DNA of 64,000 nucleotides from an uncultured Roseibium sp. (GTDB lineage: Bacteria; Pseudomonadota; Alphaproteobacteria; Rhizobiales; Stappiaceae): assembly GCF_963669205.1 (NCBI RefSeq), contig NZ_OY769915.1, positions 5,492,001-5,556,000 on the forward strand, written 5' to 3'. The notes below the pieces were generated by a model. It was not told the DNA's origin and did not search any database. It saw only the letters and a list, made by a program, of their open reading frames with translations. Below are positions 43,522 through 55,515 of the stretch, in pieces. The position numbers were made by a program, and so were the translations under genes. Within the stretch, counting starts at the first letter, position 1. The number at the start of each line of letters is the position of its first letter.

Positions 43522-43953
43522 CTACCAGCGGTATTGCCAGTGGACGCCATGGCCGATCGGGCGGCTGCGCACGATATGTGCATTGCGCGAATCAACGACA
43601 AGTCTCATGGGCATGCCGCGCCATCCGACCGCCTTGACGATATACATCGGCCCGCGGCGGTCGATGATCCGGATCCGGTGAAATCCGCGATGGCGCAGGC
43701 TGCGGCGAATCTGGCGCGGTCCGAGGGAATAATGGCCGCCACCATATCCCCCCTGCCAGCCTTGGCCTCTTCCCTTGTGCTTGCCATGGCCCTTTTTCTT
43801 GTGATGGATCTGGATGACGGACGCATCCTGTGATGCCTGGAGCTGCTTCACGGCGGAGAGCGGCGATGCAGCGGCTGCGGGTGCGAAACCGATTGTGGCC
43901 AGCAGGATGGCTCCGGCGATCGGAGCGGAAAGTTTTGAAGCAATGGATGACAT
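43522..43953 (-). CDS. Secreted Gly/His-rich small protein
   Basis: A 143-residue protein with a clear signal peptide (residues 1-29, ending AAAA). A basic Gly/His-rich middle (HHKKKGHGKHKGRGQGW) follows. The C-terminal PepSY-like beta-hairpin segment (RGPMYIVKAVGWRG through VDSRNAHIVRSRP) resembles many short alphaproteobacterial periplasmic proteins. The His-rich stretch could bind metal ions. No confident family name. Confidence 0.65.
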   Translation of the reverse strand: MSSIASKLSAPIAGAILLATIGFAPAAAASPLSAVKQLQASQDASVIQIHHKKKGHGKHKGRGQGWQGGYGGGHYSLGPRQIRRSLRHRGFHRIRIIDRRGPMYIVKAVGWRGMPMRLVVDSRNAHIVRSRPIGHGVHWQYRW

Positions 43954-44179
43954 TTCAATTCTCCTGGTCTGATCGCCAGCGTTTTGCTGACGTTGACCGG
44001 AAGATGCCCGAACCAGCTTGAACCAAACCGGAAGGGACCGTTCATCGGGCGTTCATGTCGCATGCCGGCCGCCGATCCGCGGCCTTGAAATCGAACCGGG
44101 CAATTCCCACCTCAACCGTGCAGGCGCCAACCGGGTCTGCAATCACCTCCCGTCCCGCCACCATGGGGGACAGGAAAAC

Positions 44180-44224
44180 ATGAAAATCAGTGAAGTATCT
44201 GTTGCTCAAAGGAGGACACTTTAA
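44180..44224 (+). CDS. Candidate 14-residue leader peptide before hsp20
   Basis: ATG 44180 opens the frame MKISEVSVAQRRTL, whose TAA overlaps the hsp20 ATG as TAATG. An AGGA ribosome site lies 6 bp upstream. The frame passes through the thermometer hairpin, so its translation would melt that hairpin and couple to hsp20. It may equally be chance. Confidence 0.35.
   Translation: MKISEVSVAQRRTL
44200..44218 (+). promoter_or_regulatory. ROSE-like RNA thermometer hairpin
   Basis: TGTTGCT (44200-44206) pairs with AGGACA (44213-44218), leaving one G bulged. This puts the hsp20 ribosome site AGGAGGA partly in the stem and loop. The UUGCU/AGGA pairing with a bulged G is the hallmark of ROSE elements in front of alphaproteobacterial small heat-shock genes. 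Heat would melt it and release translation. A CTTGAA box at 44017 could belong to a sigma-32 promoter, which would fit a long leader. Confidence 0.6.
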
Positions 44225-44670
44225 TGCGTCACTTGGACTTCTCCCCCCTTTACCGCTCTACCGTCGGCTTTGACCGGCTTTTCTCGATGCTGGACACCGC
44301 CGGCAACGACACCCAGAGCTACCCGCCCTACAACATCGAACGCACCGGCGAGAACGCTTACCGGATCACGATGGCCGTGGCCGGCTTTACCGACGCCGAA
44401 CTTTCCGTCGAAGCCAAGGAACACGTCCTGACGATCAAGGGCGAAAAGACCGACGAGGATTCCGACAAGGAAATCCTGTATCGCGGCATCGCCTCGCGCA
44501 CGTTCGAGCGCCGTTTCCAGATCGCCGAGCACGTTCGTGTCGATGGCGCGAGCCTCGAAAACGGACTTCTGCATGTTGATCTCGTACGTGAGATCCCGGA
44601 AGCCATGAAACCGCGCAAGATCGAGATTTCATCCGGCGCGTCGAAGCAGATCGAAGCCAAGACCCACTAA
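44224..44670 (+). CDS. ibpA: Hsp20 family small heat-shock protein
   Basis: A 148-residue alpha-crystallin-domain chaperone: YNIERTGENAYRITMAVAGFT, the ASRTFERRFQIAEHV strand, and LENGLLHVDLVREIPE, close to IbpA/HspA proteins. It binds unfolding proteins in large oligomers. The AAAGGAGGA ribosome site is sequestered in a ROSE-like hairpin, and translation may be coupled to a short upstream frame. A strong terminator follows. Confidence 0.93.
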   Translation: MRHLDFSPLYRSTVGFDRLFSMLDTAGNDTQSYPPYNIERTGENAYRITMAVAGFTDAELSVEAKEHVLTIKGEKTDEDSDKEILYRGIASRTFERRFQIAEHVRVDGASLENGLLHVDLVREIPEAMKPRKIEISSGASKQIEAKTH

Positions 44671-44704
44671 GTTTCGGGTCCGCATCGAACGGCTGAATAT
44701 GGTC

Positions 44705-44735
44705 GGGCGCCTGGGAAACCAGGCGCCCTTGTTTG
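44705..44735 (+). terminator. Terminator of ibpA
   Basis: A perfect 10-bp stem GGGCGCCTGG / CCAGGCGCCC with a GAAA loop, followed by TTGTTTGTT. Confidence 0.8.
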
Positions 44736-44759
44736 TTCAGGGCTGGCGCATGCCGCCTG

Positions 44760-45818
44760 TCAGACCGTCCCGGCGAGCGTTTCCAGGAACGTTTTCACGT
44801 CCTCGTCCGTCGTTGCAAAGCTCGTCACCATTCTGAAACACACTTCGTCTGCTACCGGGGCAACGTTGTCCGACAGGTCATTGGCCGGCCATTCGTAGAT
44901 CTTTGCGCCAGCATCCCGGAGCGTTCCGAACTGGGAGCGTTTGACGATCGGGAACAGCTCGTTAGCTTCCACGGCCCACGCCGTCCGCCCGCCGAGTGCC
45001 CTGATCCCCTCTGCCAGTTTCAAGGCCATGGCGTTGGCGTGCCGCGCCGTATCCAGCCAGCTGTCATTCCCGAAATAGCCTTCGAACTGCGCCGCGACGA
45101 ACCGGCTCTTGGAAAAGAGATGTCCCGCGCGCTTCCGGAAGTACTCAAAATCTTTTGCCTTTTCCGGGTCGAAAAAGACGACCGCTTCGGCACACCAGCA
45201 GCCGTTCTTCGTGCCGCCGAAGGACAGGACATCGACACCGGCCTTCCAGGTCATTTCCGCCGGCGTGCATCCGAGCGTGACAAGAGCATTGGTGAACCGT
45301 GCACCGTCCATGTGCAACGGCAGCGACCGGGACCGGGCAGCCTCCGCGATCGCACCGATCTCGCCGACCGTGTAAACCGTGCCGCTCTCGGTTGCCTGAC
45401 TGATGGAGACCGATGCGACCTGGCCATGCATCACCACCCCGTCCGGAAACCTTGACATCGCATCAGTCAGATCGTCCGGCGAAATCTTGCATCCGCCGCC
45501 GGGAAGGCCAACGAGCTTGTTGCCGCTCGTCATGAATTCCGGGCAGTTGCACTCGTCTATGTTGATATGGCTGTAGCGATGACAGAAGACCGCACCGCCC
45601 GGCCTGCCGAACGTGGCAAGCGCAAGCGCATTTGCAGCTGTGCCGGTCGCAACGAAGTAGACCGCGACCTCACGCTCGAAAATGTCGTTGAAGGACTGGT
45701 TGACTCTCGCCGTCAGCGGATCTGCACCATAGCCGGGCGCGAACCCGGAACTGTGGCGGGCGAGCGCCGACATCACCGCCGGAGCCGCACCCGCCCAATT
45801 GTCGCTAGCAAAATTCAT
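44760..45818 (-). CDS. ltaE: Low-specificity L-threonine aldolase
   Basis: A 352-residue PLP enzyme of the beta-eliminating lyase / threonine aldolase fold. It has the start FASDNWAGAAPAVM, the PLP-stacking EVAVYFVATGTAANALA, PLHMDGARF and the PLP lysine in LSFGGTKNG. It splits threonine or allo-threonine to glycine and acetaldehyde. It converges on ibpA and stands before the bufferin operon on the same strand as that operon, but 45 bp beyond its last gene, so it might be read through from it. Confidence 0.88.
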   Translation of the reverse strand: MNFASDNWAGAAPAVMSALARHSSGFAPGYGADPLTARVNQSFNDIFEREVAVYFVATGTAANALALATFGRPGGAVFCHRYSHINIDECNCPEFMTSGNKLVGLPGGGCKISPDDLTDAMSRFPDGVVMHGQVASVSISQATESGTVYTVGEIGAIAEAARSRSLPLHMDGARFTNALVTLGCTPAEMTWKAGVDVLSFGGTKNGCWCAEAVVFFDPEKAKDFEYFRKRAGHLFSKSRFVAAQFEGYFGNDSWLDTARHANAMALKLAEGIRALGGRTAWAVEANELFPIVKRSQFGTLRDAGAKIYEWPANDLSDNVAPVADEVCFRMVTSFATTDEDVKTFLETLAGTV

Positions 45819-45863
45819 GTGCCGGTTTAAGCAGGTCGTCTTTCAACCGGCAACAGGATTTTC

Positions 45864-46457
45864 TCAGTAATACATTTCCCGCTTGCGGTACATGCGTCCG
45901 AACAGCCAGTCGAGCGAGATCACGCCCGGCCCCTTCAGCGTCGGCACCAGCAGCAGGAAGATCCACAGCAGGCGGTCATCGGCAATTTTCGAATAGGGAT
46001 CGCCGTCGAACATCGCACCGATCGTCGCCGCATCGACGCCATGCCCGTTGATGTCCACGTAGGTCATCACGATGATGAAGACGATCATGCCGAGGCTGGC
46101 GGCTCTCGTGAACAGGCCGACGACGACGAGCGCGGGCAGGATGAATTCGGCCCAGGTGCCCAGAAGGACAATCAGTCCGTAGGGAAAGAAGGCGATACCG
46201 CTGGAATCATATCCGGCCGCTTCGAAGACGGTCGGCAGGATCTGGATATAGGCACCATCCGTCGGCACAAACAGGTTGGTAAGGCTCCAGTCGGCACCCC
46301 CGATCTTTGTCATCGCGGACTTCCAGAAAAACAGCAGCAGCACCGATGCAAAGGCCAGACGCGCCGCCAGACCCAGAAGCCAGCCATTCGTGATGCGTTC
46401 AATTCCGCCGAACACGGCGGTGTACAATCTGACAAAAAATCCGATGAGAGCGCCCAT
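45864..46457 (-). CDS. DoxX family membrane protein
   Basis: A 197-residue protein with four to five hydrophobic helices (GLAARLAFASVLLLFFW, AYIQILPTVFEAAGYDS, GLIVLLGTWAEFILPALVVVG and others), matching DoxX. It is the last gene of the bufABC set, 48 bp after bufC. DoxX proteins recur in bufferin operons, where a redox or membrane role in metallophore handling has been proposed; that role is not demonstrated here. Confidence 0.82.
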   Translation of the reverse strand: MGALIGFFVRLYTAVFGGIERITNGWLLGLAARLAFASVLLLFFWKSAMTKIGGADWSLTNLFVPTDGAYIQILPTVFEAAGYDSSGIAFFPYGLIVLLGTWAEFILPALVVVGLFTRAASLGMIVFIIVMTYVDINGHGVDAATIGAMFDGDPYSKIADDRLLWIFLLLVPTLKGPGVISLDWLFGRMYRKREMYY

Positions 46458-46505
46458 AAAGTCCCCCTTCCCTTTCCATACGACAACCTCAGGCTCTTGT
46501 CTGGT

Positions 46506-47288
46506 TTAAGCCGTTAAGAGAGTTGTGAAAACACCATTTGCAAGACAATCCGACAGGCTGTCGGACAGTGAGAATTCCTCGGCGTGCCCGCTTGCCGCGG
46601 CCGCGGCTTCCGCAAGCGTGGCCCCGCCGAAAAGCGCGGTCACGAAAATGTCGCCGCCGGGGCGGAGCAGCATCAGCTCGACCTCGACATCCGGACGCGT
46701 GATCAAGACAGACTGCGGCGATTCGAGATCGATTGCGATATCGGCGTCCGGATCGAATCTGTTCGCACGGATCAGGTCCCAGACCGGCCATGCCGACCGC
46801 AGAACCGAGGACGCCGGATGCTTGCCGAACCGCACCTGCCCGACGTCATCGGGCGCGATCCTCCCGATCTCGTTCGGATCGAGCGGTGTCGCGTCTTCCG
46901 CGTGATACGCTTCGAGCCAGGCCCATTCGGCCCGCGCCACGTCCGCGAGATAGGGATAGGCCTGCAGCGGCGGAAAGCGTTCGATGAAATCGGCGAAGTC
47001 TGCGCCATACCACATCAGCACCGGGGTTTGCGGCGGGTGTTCGGCGACGAAGGCCCGCGCCAGCGCCTTGAAGTAGTCTTGGCCAAGCAGGTTTCCAACC
47101 GCCGGAAACGACTGTTCGAGAGCTTCGCTCAAGCTGACGATGACATTGTTCCGGTAGACATTGAACCGTTTCGGCGCGGTCTTGCCGTCCGGTCCGACAA
47201 GGCCTGCCGGCGTTTCAGCGGCCGGATCCCACAGCGCTTCGCCGAATCGGCCGGCACTCACCTTGGGAGGAAACTCGGGGGCATTCAT
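46506..47288 (-). CDS. bufC: BufC-type DUF2063 protein, bufferin maturation partner
   Basis: A 260-residue protein with the DUF2063 N-terminal domain (FGEALWDPAAETPAGL, RFNVYRNNVIVSLSEALEQSFPAVGNLLG) and a second C-terminal domain. In bufferin systems this protein partners the MNIO enzyme and recruits the precursor. Its ATG follows the bufB stop by 1 bp (TGAAATG), so the two are coupled. An alternative GTG start at 47300 would overlap bufB. Confidence 0.85.
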   Translation of the reverse strand: MNAPEFPPKVSAGRFGEALWDPAAETPAGLVGPDGKTAPKRFNVYRNNVIVSLSEALEQSFPAVGNLLGQDYFKALARAFVAEHPPQTPVLMWYGADFADFIERFPPLQAYPYLADVARAEWAWLEAYHAEDATPLDPNEIGRIAPDDVGQVRFGKHPASSVLRSAWPVWDLIRANRFDPDADIAIDLESPQSVLITRPDVEVELMLLRPGGDIFVTALFGGATLAEAAAAASGHAEEFSLSDSLSDCLANGVFTTLLTA

Positions 47289-47289
47289 T

Positions 47290-48180
47290 TCAGACCGCAC
47301 GTTTCAGGGCCGTGGCCGGTGCACCGCTCAGGATCGCATCGGCCGCTTGCGCCTCGGCCTGCAGGACTTCCCACGCCGGAACGTCATTGTCCCACTCGAT
47401 CAGGGTGGGTATCGGACCGTATTGTCGTATCACCGTCTCGTAGAGTGCCCAGACGGCGTCATCGACTTCCCGGTCATGCGCATCGATCAGCAGGGGGCGT
47501 CCCGCGTCATCGGTATCCGGCGCGTGGCCGCCCAGATGAATCTCGCCGACATCGCCGATGGGAAACGCGGCCAGGTAATCCTCGGCCGATCTTTCGTGAT
47601 TGGTGCACGAAACATGGACGTTGTTGACATCCAGCAGCAGGCCGCAGCCGGTCCGGCGCGTGATTTCCTTCAGAAAATCAAGCTCGCTCATCGTGCTTTG
47701 CTCGAAGGCAACATAGGTGGACGGGTTTTCGAGCAGCATCTTCCGCCCGACCACGGTCTGTACCTCGTCGATATGGTCGCAGACGCGGTCCAGCGTTGCC
47801 TGATCGTAGGGCACGGGAAGAAGATCGTTGAAATAGGTGGTGTCGTGGGTGGACCACGCGAGATGTTCCGAAAAGAGGCCCGGCTCGTATCTCTTGTTGA
47901 GGATAGCAAGACGCTCCAGGTGATCCTTGTCCAGTGGCGTTTCGCCTCCGATCGAAAGACCGACACCGTGCAGGGACAGTGGATATCTTTCCCGGATCGT
48001 CTCCAGCTGCCGATGCGGCATCCCGCCGGCACCCATGTAGTTTTCCGCGTGGACCTCGAAAAACCCGATATCGGCTTCAGTCCGGAGGATGTCGTTGACA
48101 TGTTCGGCCTTCAGTCCCGCGCCGGCCCGCGCCGGTATGGCTGCGTCAATGCGGTGTGGACGTGTGTGCTCGGCGAACAT
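47290..48180 (-). CDS. bufB: MNIO family enzyme BufB (DUF692)
   Basis: A 296-residue TIM-barrel enzyme of DUF692, the multinuclear non-heme iron oxidase (MNIO) class. Metal-binding marks are visible: FFEVHAENYMGAGG, SEHLAWS, LLENPSTYV, LLLDVNNVHVSCTNH and EIHLGGHAPD. MNIO enzymes modify cysteines of ribosomally made peptides; in bufferins they create thiooxazole groups that bind copper. The precursor gene lies upstream, separated by a hairpin. Confidence 0.9.
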   Translation of the reverse strand: MFAEHTRPHRIDAAIPARAGAGLKAEHVNDILRTEADIGFFEVHAENYMGAGGMPHRQLETIRERYPLSLHGVGLSIGGETPLDKDHLERLAILNKRYEPGLFSEHLAWSTHDTTYFNDLLPVPYDQATLDRVCDHIDEVQTVVGRKMLLENPSTYVAFEQSTMSELDFLKEITRRTGCGLLLDVNNVHVSCTNHERSAEDYLAAFPIGDVGEIHLGGHAPDTDDAGRPLLIDAHDREVDDAVWALYETVIRQYGPIPTLIEWDNDVPAWEVLQAEAQAADAILSGAPATALKRAV

Positions 48181-48198
48181 GTCTGGCTCCGGGTGGAG

Positions 48199-48235
48199 AA
48201 AAAGCAGTCAGGCAGGCGGCATAACTCCGCCTGCC
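48199..48235 (-). terminator. Attenuator-like hairpin between bufA and bufB
   Basis: On the minus strand GGCAGGCGG / CCGCCTGCC forms a perfect 9-bp stem with a seven-base loop, followed seven bases later by TTTTT. A second GC-rich hairpin lies at 48242-48261. Partial termination here would give more precursor mRNA than enzyme mRNA. Confidence 0.5.
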
Positions 48236-48276
48236 CGAAGAGGCGGCCGGTCGTCCGGCCGCAAATCACGCGGAAA

Positions 48277-48576
48277 TCAGGCTTCCGGCAGGTCGCGGTC
48301 CAGTTCGGTCAGCGAACCCTTGCGGCCATCCGGCAGATCCATGGAAACGCATGTGCCCTTCGGTACGAGGGTCCAGGCATTGCCCTGGTAGTCGACGGTG
48401 GACGTACCTGCGCATGTGGTTCCGGCGCCGGCCTTGCAGTCATTCTGGCCTTTGAGCGAAATGCCGTAGCATTTTTCCTTGGCCTGCGCGTGTGCGGGGG
48501 CGGTAGCGGAAAGACCGGCGACTGCGGTTGCAACGGCACCAGCGACGATTGCTGCGGACATAGCCTTGTTTTTCAT
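48277..48576 (-). CDS. bufA: Bufferin-type RiPP precursor BufA1 (DUF2282)
   Basis: A 99-residue precursor with an N-terminal Sec signal (residues 1 to about 30, ending AHA) and a core with four cysteines: Cys36 in EKCYGIS, Cys47 in NDCKAG, Cys55 in TTCAGTS and Cys76 in KGTCVSM. Spacing and motifs match BufA1/HvfA, periplasmic copper-buffering peptides whose central cysteines are modified by the MNIO enzyme. AGGAG precedes the ATG, the first gene of the operon. Which metal it binds here is inference. Confidence 0.88.
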   Translation of the reverse strand: MKNKAMSAAIVAGAVATAVAGLSATAPAHAQAKEKCYGISLKGQNDCKAGAGTTCAGTSTVDYQGNAWTLVPKGTCVSMDLPDGRKGSLTELDRDLPEA

Positions 48577-48775
48577 TTCGAACTCCTCTGGTCGAACCAA
48601 ATCCAATTGGGGCCAACGCGCTCGTGGTGTGGCGCAGGCGCAAGACAGAAATGAGCCTATCGCCGATAAATAGGAAATCAAACGCCTGTGACCGCTTTGA
48701 GAGCAGCCTTGGGCGAGATTTTCACAGACGAAATAATCTTACCCAAATTCTGACGAAAATGGCCTTTCGAGACAA

Positions 48776-48805
48776 TTGGAACTTTTTCGATGAAACAATT
48801 ATAAT
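48776..48805 (+). promoter_or_regulatory. Candidate gltB promoter
   Basis: TTGGAA (48776-48781), an 18-bp spacer and a consensus TATAAT (48800-48805). A start near 48812 would give gltB a leader of about 370 nt. Confidence 0.5.
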
Positions 48806-48870
48806 GCCGCCCCACAGAAACAGACTTGCTCCCGGCAGCGAAATCTGTCATGTTCCGCGCGCCTAGAATA

Positions 48871-48887
48871 GGACAGGTATGCTGTCC
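48871..48887. promoter_or_regulatory. Perfect inverted repeat GGACAG-N5-CTGTCC
   Basis: It lies about 60 bp downstream of the candidate gltB promoter. It could be an operator or an RNA hairpin in the leader. Confidence 0.4.
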
Positions 48888-49181
48888 CAATTAATGCGGC
48901 GTCGGCGGCACGTGCCAGCTGGCGGGAAAGAGCAGCAAGTAGGCTGACCGGTCGCCGGATCCGGGGAGGATTCGCGGCAAGACGAAACTGGATGTTTCGG
49001 CAGCGGCATGTCCGCTGCGTCAATGCGACGGTTTGTTTTGACAGGCCGGCGCGGTAATACATCGACAGAGCCGGGGCATTGAGGCCAGGGTTCGCCGAGC
49101 CGCATTCTTGATGGGATGCGACCCGAACGGAACCGGACGCTTCAAACCACGGCAGCACTGGGGTTAACAGTGAGGGCGCAC

Positions 49182-53915
<4,734 letters not shown>

Positions 53916-53940
53916 TCGGAAAACGGAAAGAAAAGGCTCT

Positions 53941-53959
53941 CGGCCGCAGTCAGCGGCCG
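53941..53959 (+). other. Hairpin between gltB and gltD
   Basis: Stem CGGCCGC / GCGGCCG with loop AGTCA. Without a T run it is more likely an mRNA-stabilising or attenuating structure than a terminator. Confidence 0.5.
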
Positions 53960-54001
53960 ATAGAAGCCACTTTGGGAAGACGCAAATTTGAGGAGGTTGC
54001 C

Positions 54002-55432
54002 TTGGGCAAGGTTACCGGTTTTTTGGAAATCGATCGTCAGGAGCAGAAGTACCAGCCGGCTTCTGACCGCATCCGCCATTTCCGTGAGTTCACGATCCCG
54101 CTGAACGACCAGGAAGTCGCCAGCCAGGCGGCCCGCTGCATGGATTGCGGCATTCCGTTCTGCCACGGCCCCGACGGGTGTCCGGTGAACAACCAGATCC
54201 CTGACTGGAACGATCTCGTCTATCAGGGCGACTGGGACATTGCCCTGCGCAACCTGCACTCCACCAACAACTTTCCCGAATTCACCGGCCGCATCTGCCC
54301 GGCCCCTTGCGAGGAAGCCTGCACGCTCAACCTTGAAGACATCCCGGTCAACATCAAGACCGTCGAGCAGGCGATTGCCGACAAGGGATGGGAAGAAGGC
54401 TGGATCGTACCCGAACCGGCGGCGCGCAAGACCGGCAAGGCCGTTGCGATCATCGGTTCCGGACCGGCCGGAATGGCGGCGGCGCAACAGCTCGCGCGCG
54501 CCGGTCACACGGTGCACATCTATGAACGCGAGCCGAGTGCCGGCGGTCTGCTGCGCTACGGCATTCCCGACTTCAAGATGGAAAAGCACTATATCGACCG
54601 CCGCGTCGAACAGATGGAAGCCGAAGGCGTCACCTTCCACTATGGCGTGAATGTCGGCGTCGACACCGCGCTGGAAGAACTTGCCGAACGCCACGATGCC
54701 GTCATTCTGTGCGCCGGCGCGGAGCGTCCGCGCGACCCGGGCGTCTCCGGAATGGAACTGGAAGGCTGCCACTGGGCGATGAAGTATCTCGTGCAGCAGA
54801 ACCGCCGCGTCCGTGGTGAGCCGGAAGGCGATGAGCTGCCGATCTGGGCCGGTGGCAAGCACGTGGTCGTCATCGGCGGCGGCGACACCGCCTCTGACTG
54901 CGTCGGCACGGCGTTCCGCCAGGGCGCGCTGTCCGTCACCCAGCTCGACATCCGCCCGATACCGCCGCTCAAGGAAGACAAGATGACGGTCTGGCCCTAC
55001 TGGCCGACCAAGTTCCGCACATCCTCCTCGCAAGCTGAAGGCGCCGAGCGCGAATTCTCGGCAGCGACGCTGGCCCTTGTCGGCGAGGATGGTGTCGTCA
55101 CCGGCGTCAAATGCGCGCGGGTCGATGAAAAGCGCCACCCGATCGAGGGCACCGAATTCATCCTGCGCGCAGATCTCGTGCTGGCGGCAATCGGCTTCTC
55201 CGGCCCGCTGCTGGACACCTACATTGCCGAGGCCGGCGACAAGCTCGAACTCGACGGCCGCACCAACGTCAAGGCCAACACGGAAGACTACAAGACCAGC
55301 ATGGACAAGGTCTTTGCCGCCGGCGACGTGCGCAAGGGGCAGTCACTCGTGGTCTGGGCCATCCGCGAAGGCCGCCAGGCCGCGCGCGCCGTCGACGAGT
55401 TCCTGACCGGCACATCGGATCTGCCGAGATAA
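54002..55432 (+). CDS. gltD: Glutamate synthase (NADPH), small subunit
   Basis: A 476-residue flavoprotein with N-terminal Fe-S cysteines (CMDCGIPFCH, then GCPVNN, and CPAPCEEACTL), the FAD motif IIGSGPAGMAAAQQLA, the NADPH motif VIGGGDTASDC and a closing AAGDVRKGQSLVVWAI. It feeds electrons from NADPH to GltB. The start is TTG at 54002, which a GAGGAGG ribosome site precedes closely; no ATG is near. Confidence 0.94.
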   Translation: MGKVTGFLEIDRQEQKYQPASDRIRHFREFTIPLNDQEVASQAARCMDCGIPFCHGPDGCPVNNQIPDWNDLVYQGDWDIALRNLHSTNNFPEFTGRICPAPCEEACTLNLEDIPVNIKTVEQAIADKGWEEGWIVPEPAARKTGKAVAIIGSGPAGMAAAQQLARAGHTVHIYEREPSAGGLLRYGIPDFKMEKHYIDRRVEQMEAEGVTFHYGVNVGVDTALEELAERHDAVILCAGAERPRDPGVSGMELEGCHWAMKYLVQQNRRVRGEPEGDELPIWAGGKHVVVIGGGDTASDCVGTAFRQGALSVTQLDIRPIPPLKEDKMTVWPYWPTKFRTSSSQAEGAEREFSAATLALVGEDGVVTGVKCARVDEKRHPIEGTEFILRADLVLAAIGFSGPLLDTYIAEAGDKLELDGRTNVKANTEDYKTSMDKVFAAGDVRKGQSLVVWAIREGRQAARAVDEFLTGTSDLPR

Positions 55433-55444
55433 TCGAGACACAGT

Positions 55445-55465
55445 CAGGCGGCACAGCGCCGCCTG
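55445..55465. terminator. Hairpin between convergent gltD and DUF459 genes
   Basis: Stem CAGGCGGC / GCCGCCTG with a five-base loop, without T runs. Probable transcription-end structure. Confidence 0.5.
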
Positions 55466-55515
55466 CCCCGGCAGGCCGAAGCAGCGCGGAAGCGGACGAC
55501 TTGCGTCTTATGGAG

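Larger units (their letters stand above)
48577..49181. other. Long divergent region bufA / gltB
   Basis: These 605 bp carry the promoters of the divergent bufferin and glutamate synthase operons. A good promoter reads toward gltB from about 48776. A possible imperfect stem (GGGCGAGATT / AATCTTACCC) lies at 48708-48743, and a perfect palindrome at 48871-48887. No convincing gene: an open minus-strand frame of 153 codons at 48799-49260 lacks any family look and covers the gltB start. Confidence 0.5.
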
